DNA from: Schizochytrium sp. CCTCC M209059
Lineage: Eukaryota; Sar; Bigyra; Thraustochytrida; Thraustochytriidae
Assembly: GCA_000818945.1 (NCBI GenBank)
Contig: KN805385.1
Span: 20,001 to 84,000, forward strand
DNA length: 64,000 bases
Reading direction: 5' to 3'
Each line of letters starts with the position of its first letter. The first letter of the stretch is position 1. Shown piece after piece: positions 10,091 through 18,670 of this stretch. The notes beneath the pieces are model-generated. The model did no database searches. It was given only the letters and a program-made list of their open reading frames with translations, and was not told where the DNA came from. A program made the translations under genes and the position numbers.

Positions 10091-10570
10091 GTTGCTCCGC
10101 TCGCTAGCTCCGTCTCTCCTTGGGCCTTATGTCCGTGGTACGCGTTGCGGGTTTGCTAGAGACGATGATCGGCCCAAGACTGCAAGAGGACGGACTTCCA
10201 CGCGCCTCGTTATGATGCGCCATTATTCCCTTGCGGCCAGCAGCAGCAGCACACAAGCCAAGGAGATCTTCGATGCGCCAAGATGTGTCGGCGACAAATC
10301 TGTGTCTGCGACAAATCTGTGTCGACGATAAACCTGACGAGCCAGGTCCTCGTCCTCGTCCTGGGACTCTTTGTTGGCGCCAGGTCAAGCTCAAGCTCGC
10401 CCGCGCCCTCTCGAGGCGCAGCGAAGTGAGGTGAAGCGAAGTGAAGTGAAGTGAAGTGACGTAAAGTGAGATGAAGAGGACGATGGCGGGGCGCGTGCAG
10501 AGCTTGGTCCAGCAAGTCTCTATTGGTCCCTGGCGGCGGCGGCGCAGCGACGCGCGACGCGCGGGCCGCC
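10091..10570. promoter_or_regulatory. Divergent intergenic region, thioesterase B / myosin-like gene
   Basis: A 480-nt head-to-head spacer. At 10285-10330 a segment CGACAAATCTGTGTC occurs twice in direct orientation with a partial third copy. At about 10420-10472 there is a GTGAA/GCGAA pentamer repeat. The myosin-like start at 10571 has a strong context (GCCGCC before the ATG, G after it). Confidence 0.45.
10424..10472. repeat. GTGAA/GCGAA pentamer tandem repeat
   Basis: About eight imperfect copies of a GTGAA-type pentamer lie just upstream of the myosin-like gene. It is similar in style to the GAAAT repeat before the zuotin gene. Confidence 0.8.
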
Positions 10571-13500
10571 ATGGCGCAAGGGCCGCACGGCCCGCGGAGG
10601 CGGCGCAGCGACGCCGGCGCGCACGCGCAGACCGCGCTGCCGGACGACGTGTGCGCTTGGGAAAACCTCGACGGCCCGCGGCTCCTGCGAGGACTCGAGG
10701 CGCGACTTGAGTTGGGCCTCGAGCAGACGCGCTGGGGCGACCGTACGCTGCTATGGCTGCATGAAGAACCGGACGCGGAGGAGCACGAATCGGCATCCTC
10801 GCCCTCGTCTCTGCCATCCTCGTCCGTGGCCTCCGTCTCCTCATCCGCAGCGTCGACGATGAGTACGCGGAAAACGACGCACGTGACGAGCGCGTGGACC
10901 CAAGCTGCCATTCAGGAAGCGCACGCTTCGAATCCGCATCATTTCGTCCTTCTCGGTCAAGACCAGACATGGACGGCGCAACGTCGAAATGCCCTCCTGG
11001 ACCAGGTTTTCCAACGCTGCATGCAATCCGGCGAGGAAAACAGCCGTCGCGTGCGGCGTCTGCGTCGGAACCTTGCGCTGGTTGACACGCTGCTTGACAG
11101 CCTCTGCCTACCGGACAGCGCACCTCCGCTAGCGCAACGGATACGTTTTCATGTCGTCGGCGGGGTCCTCGTCCATGCCGTAATCGACGTTCCGCTTCTC
11201 GACCTTTCGCGTATGTGGGAGTTTGACATTTTTCTGCAGCTTGCGGGAACAGAACGCATTTCGCATCAGTACCCGCGCTGCGTGGCCTCTTCAGCGCGCC
11301 GCGTCGCCTTGGAATCTCAAGACCCTATGGCCGTCGAGCAGCGCTTTGCGGCCACCATGGATATTCTCCAAGGCTTTGGTATTTCCAGTGACGAAGTCAC
11401 AAGTCTTCTGCGCATTCTGCGAGCCGTGCTAGAAGTTGGACACGCTCAGGTCCCTGACGAAGGATCTGACGCCCGTCTTGAAACTGCAAGCAAGCTTCTT
11501 GGCATTCCCGCAGGAATCGATCTCTTTGCCATGCGCGGCGAGTCCGTGAGCGGAGCAAGCAATGGCTCGGGGTCAAGATCTGATGCCGGCCAACACGTTT
11601 TGCGCGCGAGGGACGCACTTGCAGAGACGGTCTTTGATGCCGCATTTCAATGGATATTTGCGCGTGTCAATCGAGCACTCGTAAAAGACCTCGGCGCGCA
11701 GAAAAATGCTGACCACGTGAGCAACATCAGTATTGTGCAGTTTCCGCCTCTTGTCACATCGAAAGGTCCCATTCGTCTTGAGGGGGAGCTTTTGCGGAAT
11801 GCTGCATGTGAATCAGTTCACCTTGTGGCTGCCAAGCTTATCCGTGAGGCGGAAACTAGCTCGCAATCGCGCTTACGAGATGCTACTACAGATGAGGATT
11901 TGGCGCGGGCCGAGGACGTCGTTGGAGTCATGGATTCCTTTGTAAATGAACTTGCAAGCACTCGTCGTTTTTCAGCAATGCATCATGAACGCAAAAGAGT
12001 GTCCGTAAACCATTTCACTGGCACCATTTCGTACGATCTGAAGGCCCTTCGTTCTGCTGATGCCGACGATAATATTGAGGACATCATGCTCGAAACTACC
12101 AACTTCTTTGTACGTAAGATTATAGACGCCTCTGTACGCAGCCACCGGGGCAGCGCCGTGAAGCGTCACTTCATGGGCTTTGAAAATCTCATGCCCCCCC
12201 TTCGCAAGGGCAAACTTCACATAGTGCGCTGCATTGACGCAAACAGGCTGGAAGCTGCCTTGCGCGAGGAGGGTCTCAGCCAGGTCGCCACTTTACGCCA
12301 TGAAACCTGTTATCCGCTTCGCAAGACCTGGGAGACGGTGCTGCGCATGCTTCCCAAGGAAACGCGCGCGCGTTTAGGACGGCGCGTCGATCGCGCGCAG
12401 CTACGTCTTGAGCTCGCTGACCGCTTAGAAAATCTCACACAAGATCCGTTCCACGTCGGGCGACACGGCGTTTTCTTCGTTCCTGCGTCATGGAATGCCT
12501 TTCAGCGCTCCGTTGAGCTCGAAGCGAACACGTCCGAAGGCCGCGCCGACAAAGGTCTCGCACACAGCCAAGTGGACGTCGACGATGCAGATAAGAGTAC
12601 GGTCCTTACCGGGACATCCTTGGACACAATTTCTGGCACGTTTGCACTGGACATTATGAGACCTACGGAGCCGTCATTTTTGCATTTCTCGGTGCCACGA
12701 GCGCGAGCGAGCACCCTTGATCGGCAGCGCCTAGAAAATGAGGCCGCGCGCAAAATTGTTCGATTTATGCGCAGCGCCTTTTCTTATTTTCGCAGCGGAG
12801 ATCTCGGAGGCGTAGACGGAGCACAAATGTCTTCCTACGCGCGCCAACTTCGCGCGCAACATCGCGCCGCGGTCGCGATACAGCGAACGTGGCGAATGTG
12901 GACCTGTATGCGACGCTTTGCTGGCCTTCAAACGCGCCGCCGACGATGGGTCAGCCACTTGCGCGCCGATGAAGGGGTAGTCATCACCTCGCTTGTTGTC
13001 AAGACCGTCGAGGTGCTCGGACGTAAAACCTTGCGCGCAGGAAGATCGCCTCTTGCCTCACGACGATACAGCGAGGACTATAGCGAGGAAAACACGCGCG
13101 ACTCCGGCATTGTATCCACGCTCAACGGTGGCGGCGGCGGTAGTCACCAAAATGTCTACAGGCCTTCTTTGCACGCACAGCACCACCACCGAAGAAGTTT
13201 CAAGAGCCGTAAGGTGCGGCAGCTGATTTACACGACGGGCCCATACCCGCGTCTCTTTTACGTGGACCCCTTTACGGGCGAGTTCAAGGGCGACATTGCT
13301 TGGGAGGAAGGCGTAACTCGCGCTGTGGCTACGTCAAACATAGACTTTGTTGTGTACTCGATCCCAGACCCGTTCAAGGGTAAAGCAGAGTGGCACTTTT
13401 CGATTCTTCCTTCCACCAATGATGCCTTTGCGCACGACTGGGTTCGCGCCTTGCAGCGCGCCTTTTCTGTGCGACAGCTTTTTGCGCTGCCACGCGGCGT

Positions 13501-13957
13501 CTATGAATATACACAACTACAGCAGATGCGTTGCAAAGGTCAGCTGCTCAAACGCTCGTCGCTAGCCCGAGCCTCGTGGAAGGAGCGACACTTTGTGTTG
13601 CGTACCGGGTCCCTCGAGTGGTTTAGACGTCGTGGGGACGTTGACTCTCGCGGGTACATTGTAATTGACCATCATACAGGTGTGTATGCAAGCAAAGAGC
13701 GTTTCAGTTTCGAGATCACATCGCCGGCGCTCTCCAAGCCTCTGCGACTACGGGCTCCTTCGAATAATACGCTCTTTTATTGGGTCAACGGGATTACTGA
13801 GGCGATCCACGCTGCCCACGATAGCCTCGCGCTCAACACCGCGCCTTCATCGCCAGCCAAACATGTTTCTCTGCCATGTCTTGGGTCATCTTTCGATTCT
13901 CACCTTGCCGTTCGCTCGGCATCCTTTTCGTCTGAAAGTACAGCTGCTGCAGACTAA
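10571..13957 (+). CDS. Myosin-like pseudo-motor with IQ and two PH domains
   Basis: 1128 residues from ATG 10571, which sits in GCCGCC-ATG-G context. The N-terminal 730 residues follow the order of a myosin head. There is an AxExA-like opening (Asn-Pro-His-His-Phe-Val-Leu-Leu), an LLEKSRV-like strand (Leu-Leu-Asp-Leu-Ser-Arg) running into Phe-Asp-Ile-Phe-Leu-Gln-Leu-Ala-Gly-Thr-Glu-Arg, and an IGI helix (Gly-Phe-Gly-Ile-Ser). Next come Ala-Arg-Asp-Ala-Leu-Ala-Glu-Thr-Val-Phe, a Val-Asn-His-Phe-Thr-Gly-Thr-Ile-Ser-Tyr strand, and His-Ile-Val-Arg-Cys-Ile-Asp-Ala-Asn. The P-loop (expected Gly-Glu-Ser-Gly-Ala-Gly-Lys-Thr) reads Gly-Gln-Asp-Gln-Thr-Trp-Thr-Ala at about 129-136. Switch I (Asn-x-Asn-Ser-Ser-Arg-Phe) is absent near 182-192, and switch II (Asp-Ile-x-Gly-Phe-Glu) is Val-Gln-Phe-Pro-Pro-Leu near 389-394. 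An IQ motif lies at about 764-780, a PDK1-type PH domain at about 880-970 and a second PH at about 987-1087. ATPase activity is not expected; a phosphoinositide-binding scaffold is my inference. Confidence 0.8.
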   Translation: MAQGPHGPRRRRSDAGAHAQTALPDDVCAWENLDGPRLLRGLEARLELGLEQTRWGDRTLLWLHEEPDAEEHESASSPSSLPSSSVASVSSSAASTMSTRKTTHVTSAWTQAAIQEAHASNPHHFVLLGQDQTWTAQRRNALLDQVFQRCMQSGEENSRRVRRLRRNLALVDTLLDSLCLPDSAPPLAQRIRFHVVGGVLVHAVIDVPLLDLSRMWEFDIFLQLAGTERISHQYPRCVASSARRVALESQDPMAVEQRFAATMDILQGFGISSDEVTSLLRILRAVLEVGHAQVPDEGSDARLETASKLLGIPAGIDLFAMRGESVSGASNGSGSRSDAGQHVLRARDALAETVFDAAFQWIFARVNRALVKDLGAQKNADHVSNISIVQFPPLVTSKGPIRLEGELLRNAACESVHLVAAKLIREAETSSQSRLRDATTDEDLARAEDVVGVMDSFVNELASTRRFSAMHHERKRVSVNHFTGTISYDLKALRSADADDNIEDIMLETTNFFVRKIIDASVRSHRGSAVKRHFMGFENLMPPLRKGKLHIVRCIDANRLEAALREEGLSQVATLRHETCYPLRKTWETVLRMLPKETRARLGRRVDRAQLRLELADRLENLTQDPFHVGRHGVFFVPASWNAFQRSVELEANTSEGRADKGLAHSQVDVDDADKSTVLTGTSLDTISGTFALDIMRPTEPSFLHFSVPRARASTLDRQRLENEAARKIVRFMRSAFSYFRSGDLGGVDGAQMSSYARQLRAQHRAAVAIQRTWRMWTCMRRFAGLQTRRRRWVSHLRADEGVVITSLVVKTVEVLGRKTLRAGRSPLASRRYSEDYSEENTRDSGIVSTLNGGGGGSHQNVYRPSLHAQHHHRRSFKSRKVRQLIYTTGPYPRLFYVDPFTGEFKGDIAWEEGVTRAVATSNIDFVVYSIPDPFKGKAEWHFSILPSTNDAFAHDWVRALQRAFSVRQLFALPRGVYEYTQLQQMRCKGQLLKRSSLARASWKERHFVLRTGSLEWFRRRGDVDSRGYIVIDHHTGVYASKERFSFEITSPALSKPLRLRAPSNNTLFYWVNGITEAIHAAHDSLALNTAPSSPAKHVSLPCLGSSFDSHLAVRSASFSSESTAAAD

Positions 13958-15326
13958 TCATGACAGCCTACTAATAACATATACTACATATTCTTAGAGG
14001 AAAAGACAGGAATGGGCAAGAAAAGAAGACAAAGACAGACAGACAGACAGACAGTCAGGAAGAAAAAAGAGCAAGAAAGAAAAGAGGAAAAGGAATATTA
14101 TTCTCAAGGGCATAGTATTACACAGATCACATGCATCTCTAAAGGAACTCTAATCGAACAGACCGAGCCTTCTTTTCGGGATGTTTCTTGAGACAAACTC
14201 CACTCCAACAAAAGCAACTCATCGAGCTTCCTATCACCCGACCGTCCTAAGAACCAAGGGGTCAACCGAAGTTTTGCTCAGGTTTATCTAGGTTGCGCGA
14301 GCGTTCATGCGATTCTCATGATCATTATTTTCGCCAACCATTAACATGTTTGACGTTTACAGTCACGTTTCGTCTTGGGCCGTTTTTTTTTTTTTTCTCT
14401 CTGCAAGTCGTATACATTCGCTTCGTCTCAACATGGCGAGATCAAGGATCCTCGAAGAGTCGAAGCACACCACCATGGAACGAGCCCCTGTTCCAGTGAT
14501 GCACGTTGTCTTGGCGTTCCTTCTCCTTGGAAGCTGTTTGCCGGCGCTTCTTGCGTTCCCTGCCCGTCACCACACCTGACGCGTCAACCTCGACCTGCTG
14601 CTGCTTCTTGGCTCGCTCGGCGAGCGTCTCATTCTCTGCTCGTCGCAAGCACCTTCTCCGCTCGCTTCGACCCTTGCGCAAAGCTATCGAGTGCCTTCGC
14701 GTAGGCCTGCCTACCTCTACGCACGTGCTCCCGCCAAAACTCGCCACAGCCAGCGAAGCCAAAAAAGACCACCTCAAGAACCTTCTCTGCTCGCCTGGAG
14801 CCTTGCGCAAAGCCATCGAGCGGCTTCGCGTACCACTTGCTCCCTTCCCAAACTAGCCAGCAAAGCCAGCAGCGCCCTGAAGAAGGCTCCACGTAGCTGT
14901 GGCTGTCGCAAAAGCCTTGCTCCAAGTTTGCGCGCCACGACTCTCGCTCATAAACACGATGACGACGAGTGCGGCAGCCCGATTTGCGCAAGCCGCAAAC
15001 GTCTGCTAGGCCCCCAGTGCCCTGGACAATATCGAGAAGACAAGGTGCACAAAGGGGGTATTTCAAAAGTTTTTGTCCCTCGCGAGACGGAGACCCCAAG
15101 TATAATGATTGTCGTAAATCTGGAGGTCAAACTTGCGCACTCCAAGCCGGAACGGGCGCGCGCGAGATGCTCTAGCGGCCTCAGGGCCCAGGGGCAGGGC
15201 AGGCAAAACCCGAACGGGGAGGTCTCGCAGTCCGATAGCCGATAGCCGGCCTAATCTTCCGTCTAATCTCTCTATTTCTCGCTCGCGTGAGGTATACCCG
15301 TCCACTCGCATCGCAAGTATAACACC
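13958..15326. other. Intergenic region with a GACA repeat and an unassigned frame
   Basis: This covers 1.37 kb between two plus-strand genes. It contains a GACA tetramer repeat (about 14031-14054), a T-run at 14385-14396, and a diverged tandem duplication of about 100 nt (14640-14860). A possible minus-strand exon is listed separately. The ABCG start codon context is AACACC-ATG-G. No RNA gene was recognised. Confidence 0.45.
14442..15099 (-). other. Possible minus-strand gene with an internal duplication, unassigned
   Basis: Two overlapping minus-strand frames look weakly coding. Frame 14629-15099 contains two copies of a segment of the form Tyr-Ala-Lys-x-Leu-Asp-x-Phe-Ala-Gln-Gly-Ser-x-Arg-Ala-Glu-Lys-Val-Leu. 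Frame 14442-14816 ends with a basic, coiled-coil-like tail (Ala-Glu-Arg-Ala-Lys-Lys-Gln-Gln-Gln, Arg-Glu-Arg-Lys-Lys-Arg-Arg). A splice with an AG acceptor near 14652 could join them, but I find no convincing donor. I do not recognise a family. It may be a small nucleolar-type basic protein or simply a duplicated non-coding stretch. Confidence 0.22.
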
Positions 15327-17150
15327 ATGGCGCAGCAGCTCGAGTTCGTTGACCTGAACTACTTCGTGAAGCCCAAGAATGCAAGCGAACAGCTCCATGT
15401 CCTCAAGGAAGTAAGCGGCATCATCACTGCTGGTAGGCTCTGCGCCATCATGGGCAGCAGTGGCGCCGGCAAGTCCACCCTGCTCGATATTCTAGCAATG
15501 CGCAAGACTGTCGGACGCGCCACGGGCCAGATTCTCCTCGACCGAGAACCCCTTCCGTCGCGCCAGGTCTGGAAGCACATGGCCGGTTACGTCATGCAGC
15601 ATGACTGCTTGCTCTCCACGGCTACTGTCTTTGAGACCCTCATGTTTTCCAAGCAGCTCCGCACAAAGTACAAGACCGTATCGTACGAAGATCAAAAGCG
15701 CCACGTCGAGCAGATCCTCGACGAAGTCGGCCTTTCGCATCGCCGCAATGCTCGCATTGGCGACGAAGACCAGCGCTCGCTTTCCGGCGGTGAAATGCGT
15801 CGCGTCAGCATTGCTCAGGAGCTCGTCGCCGAGTGCTCCATCCTCTTCCTCGACGAACCCACGTCTGGCCTCGACTCTGGCAGTGCCCGCGCAGTCATGG
15901 AGCTTTTGCGCGCCCTTGCCGCTCGCGACCGCATCGTGGCCGCGACCATTCACCAGCCCTCAAGCCAAATCTGCGCTCTCTTTGACGATCTCTTGATGCT
16001 TGGACTGGGCGAAATGTGCTACGCTGGCCCGTGGTCCGAAGCCGTCGGGCACTTTGATCGCATTGGGTACCCGTGTCCGCAGTACACGAATCCGACAGAT
16101 TTCATTCTCGATCTCACGCGCGACGAAGAGGCCTTCCCGACGCTCACTGCGCGTGCCTATGACTCGAGCGCCGTTGCGATGACGCACTCTCAGATTCTCA
16201 CTGCGCGTGCAGAAGCTGACACTGATGAGACTGTCGTGCAGAACATGGCTCCTTGGACTTTCCAGTTCAAGCTCTTGTGCATTCGGAACTTTCAGCAATG
16301 GATTCGCAACCCTCTCATTCTCGTTAGCGAACTCTCGCAGTACGTCATCTTTGGGCTATTGATCGGCGCCCTCTACTACGATATTTCGGACGAAGCCTCT
16401 GCAGGTCTTTTCGATCGCACCGCGGCCATCTTCTTCGTGCTCACCACTATTTGCTTTATCCCTTCCTTCACTGTGGTGACACTTGCCCGCGAGGAACGTC
16501 CGCTACAGCGACGGGAGTTTGCCTCTGGAATGTACGATGTCAGCGCGAACTTCGTTGCGAAAATGATCGTCATGATCCCGTTCGAGGTCTTCCTCAGTCT
16601 TTTGTTTTCCATCTGCTGCTACTTCCTCATTGGCCTGAGCGTTTCGGGAGAGCAATTCTTCATCTTTCTTGCAATCGTGGTCATTTTCCAGCTCATCGCA
16701 GAGACGCTCGGCTCGATTTGCGCGATTGCAACCCCAAATCCGACCATTGGCGTCCTCATACTCTCCATGGTCCTGCTGGTCGCTCTTTCATTCGGCGGAT
16801 TCGTGGTCAGTGCTCCGCGCTCGTACTACGTCTGGTTTGAGAAAATCAACTTTTTTGTCTACGCCTACACGGCTCTAGCAATAAACGAGTGCGAAAACCT
16901 CACCGTGTACCTAAACGGTCAACCCTTTAACGCGCTCGACTTATTGCGTGCAGACAACCGCATTCGCAACGACTTTAGTCTCGGGGAGAACATCGGCATC
17001 CTTGTAGCTTTCCTGGTCTTTTTCCGACTTTTGGCGCTCGCGCTCGTGTATCTTAGTAATAGCAAATCAAGCTTCGCCTTTGAAGCACGAGAGAAGAGTA
17101 CCGGTTTCAAGGTCCCCGAAAACCCCGCTCCCATCATCAATGTCGAATAA
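15327..17150 (+). CDS. ABCG-type half transporter
   Basis: 607 residues from ATG 15327. The nucleotide-binding domain comes first, as in the White/ABCG family. It has Walker A (Gly-Ser-Ser-Gly-Ala-Gly-Lys-Ser-Thr, about residues 43-51), the signature Leu-Ser-Gly-Gly-Glu-Met-Arg-Arg-Val (about 152), Walker B with Leu-Phe-Leu-Asp-Glu-Pro-Thr-Ser-Gly-Leu-Asp (about 173-183), and the H-loop His-Gln-Pro-Ser-Ser (about 209). The C-terminal half (about 315-590) has several hydrophobic spans consistent with six membrane helices, the fifth and sixth separated by a loop. Half transporters work as dimers and export lipids, sterols or xenobiotics; the substrate here cannot be read from sequence. The C-terminus ends in a short hydrophilic tail. 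The gene is single-exon and neighbours a kinase gene in the same orientation. Confidence 0.93.
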   Translation: MAQQLEFVDLNYFVKPKNASEQLHVLKEVSGIITAGRLCAIMGSSGAGKSTLLDILAMRKTVGRATGQILLDREPLPSRQVWKHMAGYVMQHDCLLSTATVFETLMFSKQLRTKYKTVSYEDQKRHVEQILDEVGLSHRRNARIGDEDQRSLSGGEMRRVSIAQELVAECSILFLDEPTSGLDSGSARAVMELLRALAARDRIVAATIHQPSSQICALFDDLLMLGLGEMCYAGPWSEAVGHFDRIGYPCPQYTNPTDFILDLTRDEEAFPTLTARAYDSSAVAMTHSQILTARAEADTDETVVQNMAPWTFQFKLLCIRNFQQWIRNPLILVSELSQYVIFGLLIGALYYDISDEASAGLFDRTAAIFFVLTTICFIPSFTVVTLAREERPLQRREFASGMYDVSANFVAKMIVMIPFEVFLSLLFSICCYFLIGLSVSGEQFFIFLAIVVIFQLIAETLGSICAIATPNPTIGVLILSMVLLVALSFGGFVVSAPRSYYVWFEKINFFVYAYTALAINECENLTVYLNGQPFNALDLLRADNRIRNDFSLGENIGILVAFLVFFRLLALALVYLSNSKSSFAFEAREKSTGFKVPENPAPIINVE

Positions 17151-18670
17151 TCGAATAGAAAATAAATAAGGTCCACCTACGCTTTTCGAGTAGAAGATGA
17201 CCCCTACTCTTTCATGCATTCTTATCCTTCTTTCAAACGCTTTCATTCCTTCTGTTTCGCTCCTCTTCTTTCGTTTTCTCCTTTCTGACCGGCATCCATC
17301 CTATGGTCGATGCAGTGGCTCCCCGGAGGCGGACCATTTTGATGTACATATCCGAGCCCCGCATTTCAGCTTTTCCCATCCATTTTTTCGTTGCGGTCCC
17401 TGTGCAAGCATCATCGTGTGCGTGTGTATGTATTTATGTATGTATGTATGTGAATCACGCCGTCGCTCTTTTGCTCAGTCCTTACCTCGGGATAGACAGT
17501 TCTGCGCGCCGACTGCGCTGAAGACGACTTGCTTTATGTCTGCCTGTCTCGAGTCCCGCCTCCCGATGGGGTATAGCCCCTAGCTTTTCTCCTAGAAGAT
17601 CTCTACCCTTCTGCCCTCACCTCGAGCCGAGTCGAGCTGACTCGACTCGACTCGTTGCCGCGCCCCGCCCTCGCCCTCGCCCTCGGGACAGCGGTGCAGA
17701 CCGTGGGCAGTGCGCCTGCCCGCCCCACGAGAAACGACCGCCCCTCAATAACGCAGGTGGCGGTCTGCAAGCCGGGCGCGAGCGAGGCCTGCCCGCAGGT
17801 GTGCGCCCCAGTGGCAGCGCACGAGGGCAAAAAGTGTCCCAAATCGTCCCATCTGCCGCAGTGCCCAGGCAGGCTGGCCGAATGGCCTCGGGGCCTTGCG
17901 GAGCGCGGCGTCGCGTCCATCACCCAACGGCCCGAGGAAAAGGAAGCGTCGCCTTGCTTCAAGACGCCTTGCGGTGCCTTGCGGAGCCTTGCGTTGCCTT
18001 GCGTTGCGTCGCCGAGGCAGTGGCTCTAGTGGCGGAGTTGGACTCCTTGGTTGCGCCGCGGTTAGGTGGCGACCTCACTCGCTCGCTCGCTCACTCACTC
18101 GCTCACTCGCTCACTCACGCACTCACTAACTAACCTAACCTCATTCATTCACCACCTTGGCCTGGTCTCCTCTGCACTGAGGCGAGATCAATCGATTCAC
18201 CCTGTCGCGCAGCACGCCACGTCTCTTGCGCAAATCGCAAAGCGAGACACTCTGCGCCGCTGCGAGGGGTGGCCACCACCGCGAGCGTGGAAATCATCAC
18301 GTCGGCGCTGGGCTCCATCTGCGGGACGTAGAGCTGATCCCGTCGCTGATTCTCGTGGCACGGCTTGCGCCCCTTGCAACGGCGCAAGGGCGTGAGAATC
18401 CAGCCTGTACGGGAGCTCGAAGGACGCCCTGTTAAGGAGGGTTCCCAAGGCGGACGGGTGCCGCCGGAAGGTGGCCAGGAATTTTGCGCGCAAAAGCCCA
18501 AGGGGCACGGGCCGCAAGCTTGTTGGCTTGCCCGTAAGCTCGTAAGCTCGCGTGCTCGCGTGCTCGTGAGCTCGCCTGCTCGCTTGCGTGCGCGTAAGCT
18601 CGCCTGCGTGCTCGTAAGCTCGCGTACGTGCCAACAAGTAAAACGAACGGCCGCGGTGGCGTGGAATGCG
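17151..18670. other. Intergenic region upstream of the kinase gene, repeat-rich
   Basis: 1.5 kb containing the ABCG 3' flank and probably the kinase promoter or 5' UTR. It holds GAGTCGA/ACTCGAC repeats near 17628-17655, a CCTTGCG-type repeat at about 17960-18012, a TCAC/TCGC repeat at 18072-18124 and a GCTCGTAAGCTCG-type repeat at about 18535-18630. The frame upstream of 18671 is open but is built from the last repeat and lacks an ATG. An unseen 5' exon of the kinase gene is possible. Confidence 0.4.
18535..18630. repeat. GCTCGTAAGCTCG-type imperfect tandem repeat
   Basis: A chain of GCTCG units separated by TAA, CGT, CCT or GTGA gives roughly ten imperfect copies just before the kinase start. 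It contains several GTAAG strings that mimic splice donors and could mislead gene prediction. Confidence 0.7.

Noticed and set aside
17655..18029. A 124-codon plus-strand frame in the ABCG-kinase spacer
   Set aside because: Ala/Pro/Arg-rich with tandem CCTTGCG repeats; no domain, and other frames are equally open.
18365..18670. N-terminal extension of the membrane kinase upstream of 18671
   Set aside because: There is no in-frame ATG, and the translation of 18535-18630 is just the GCTCG repeat. An upstream exon is possible but not visible.
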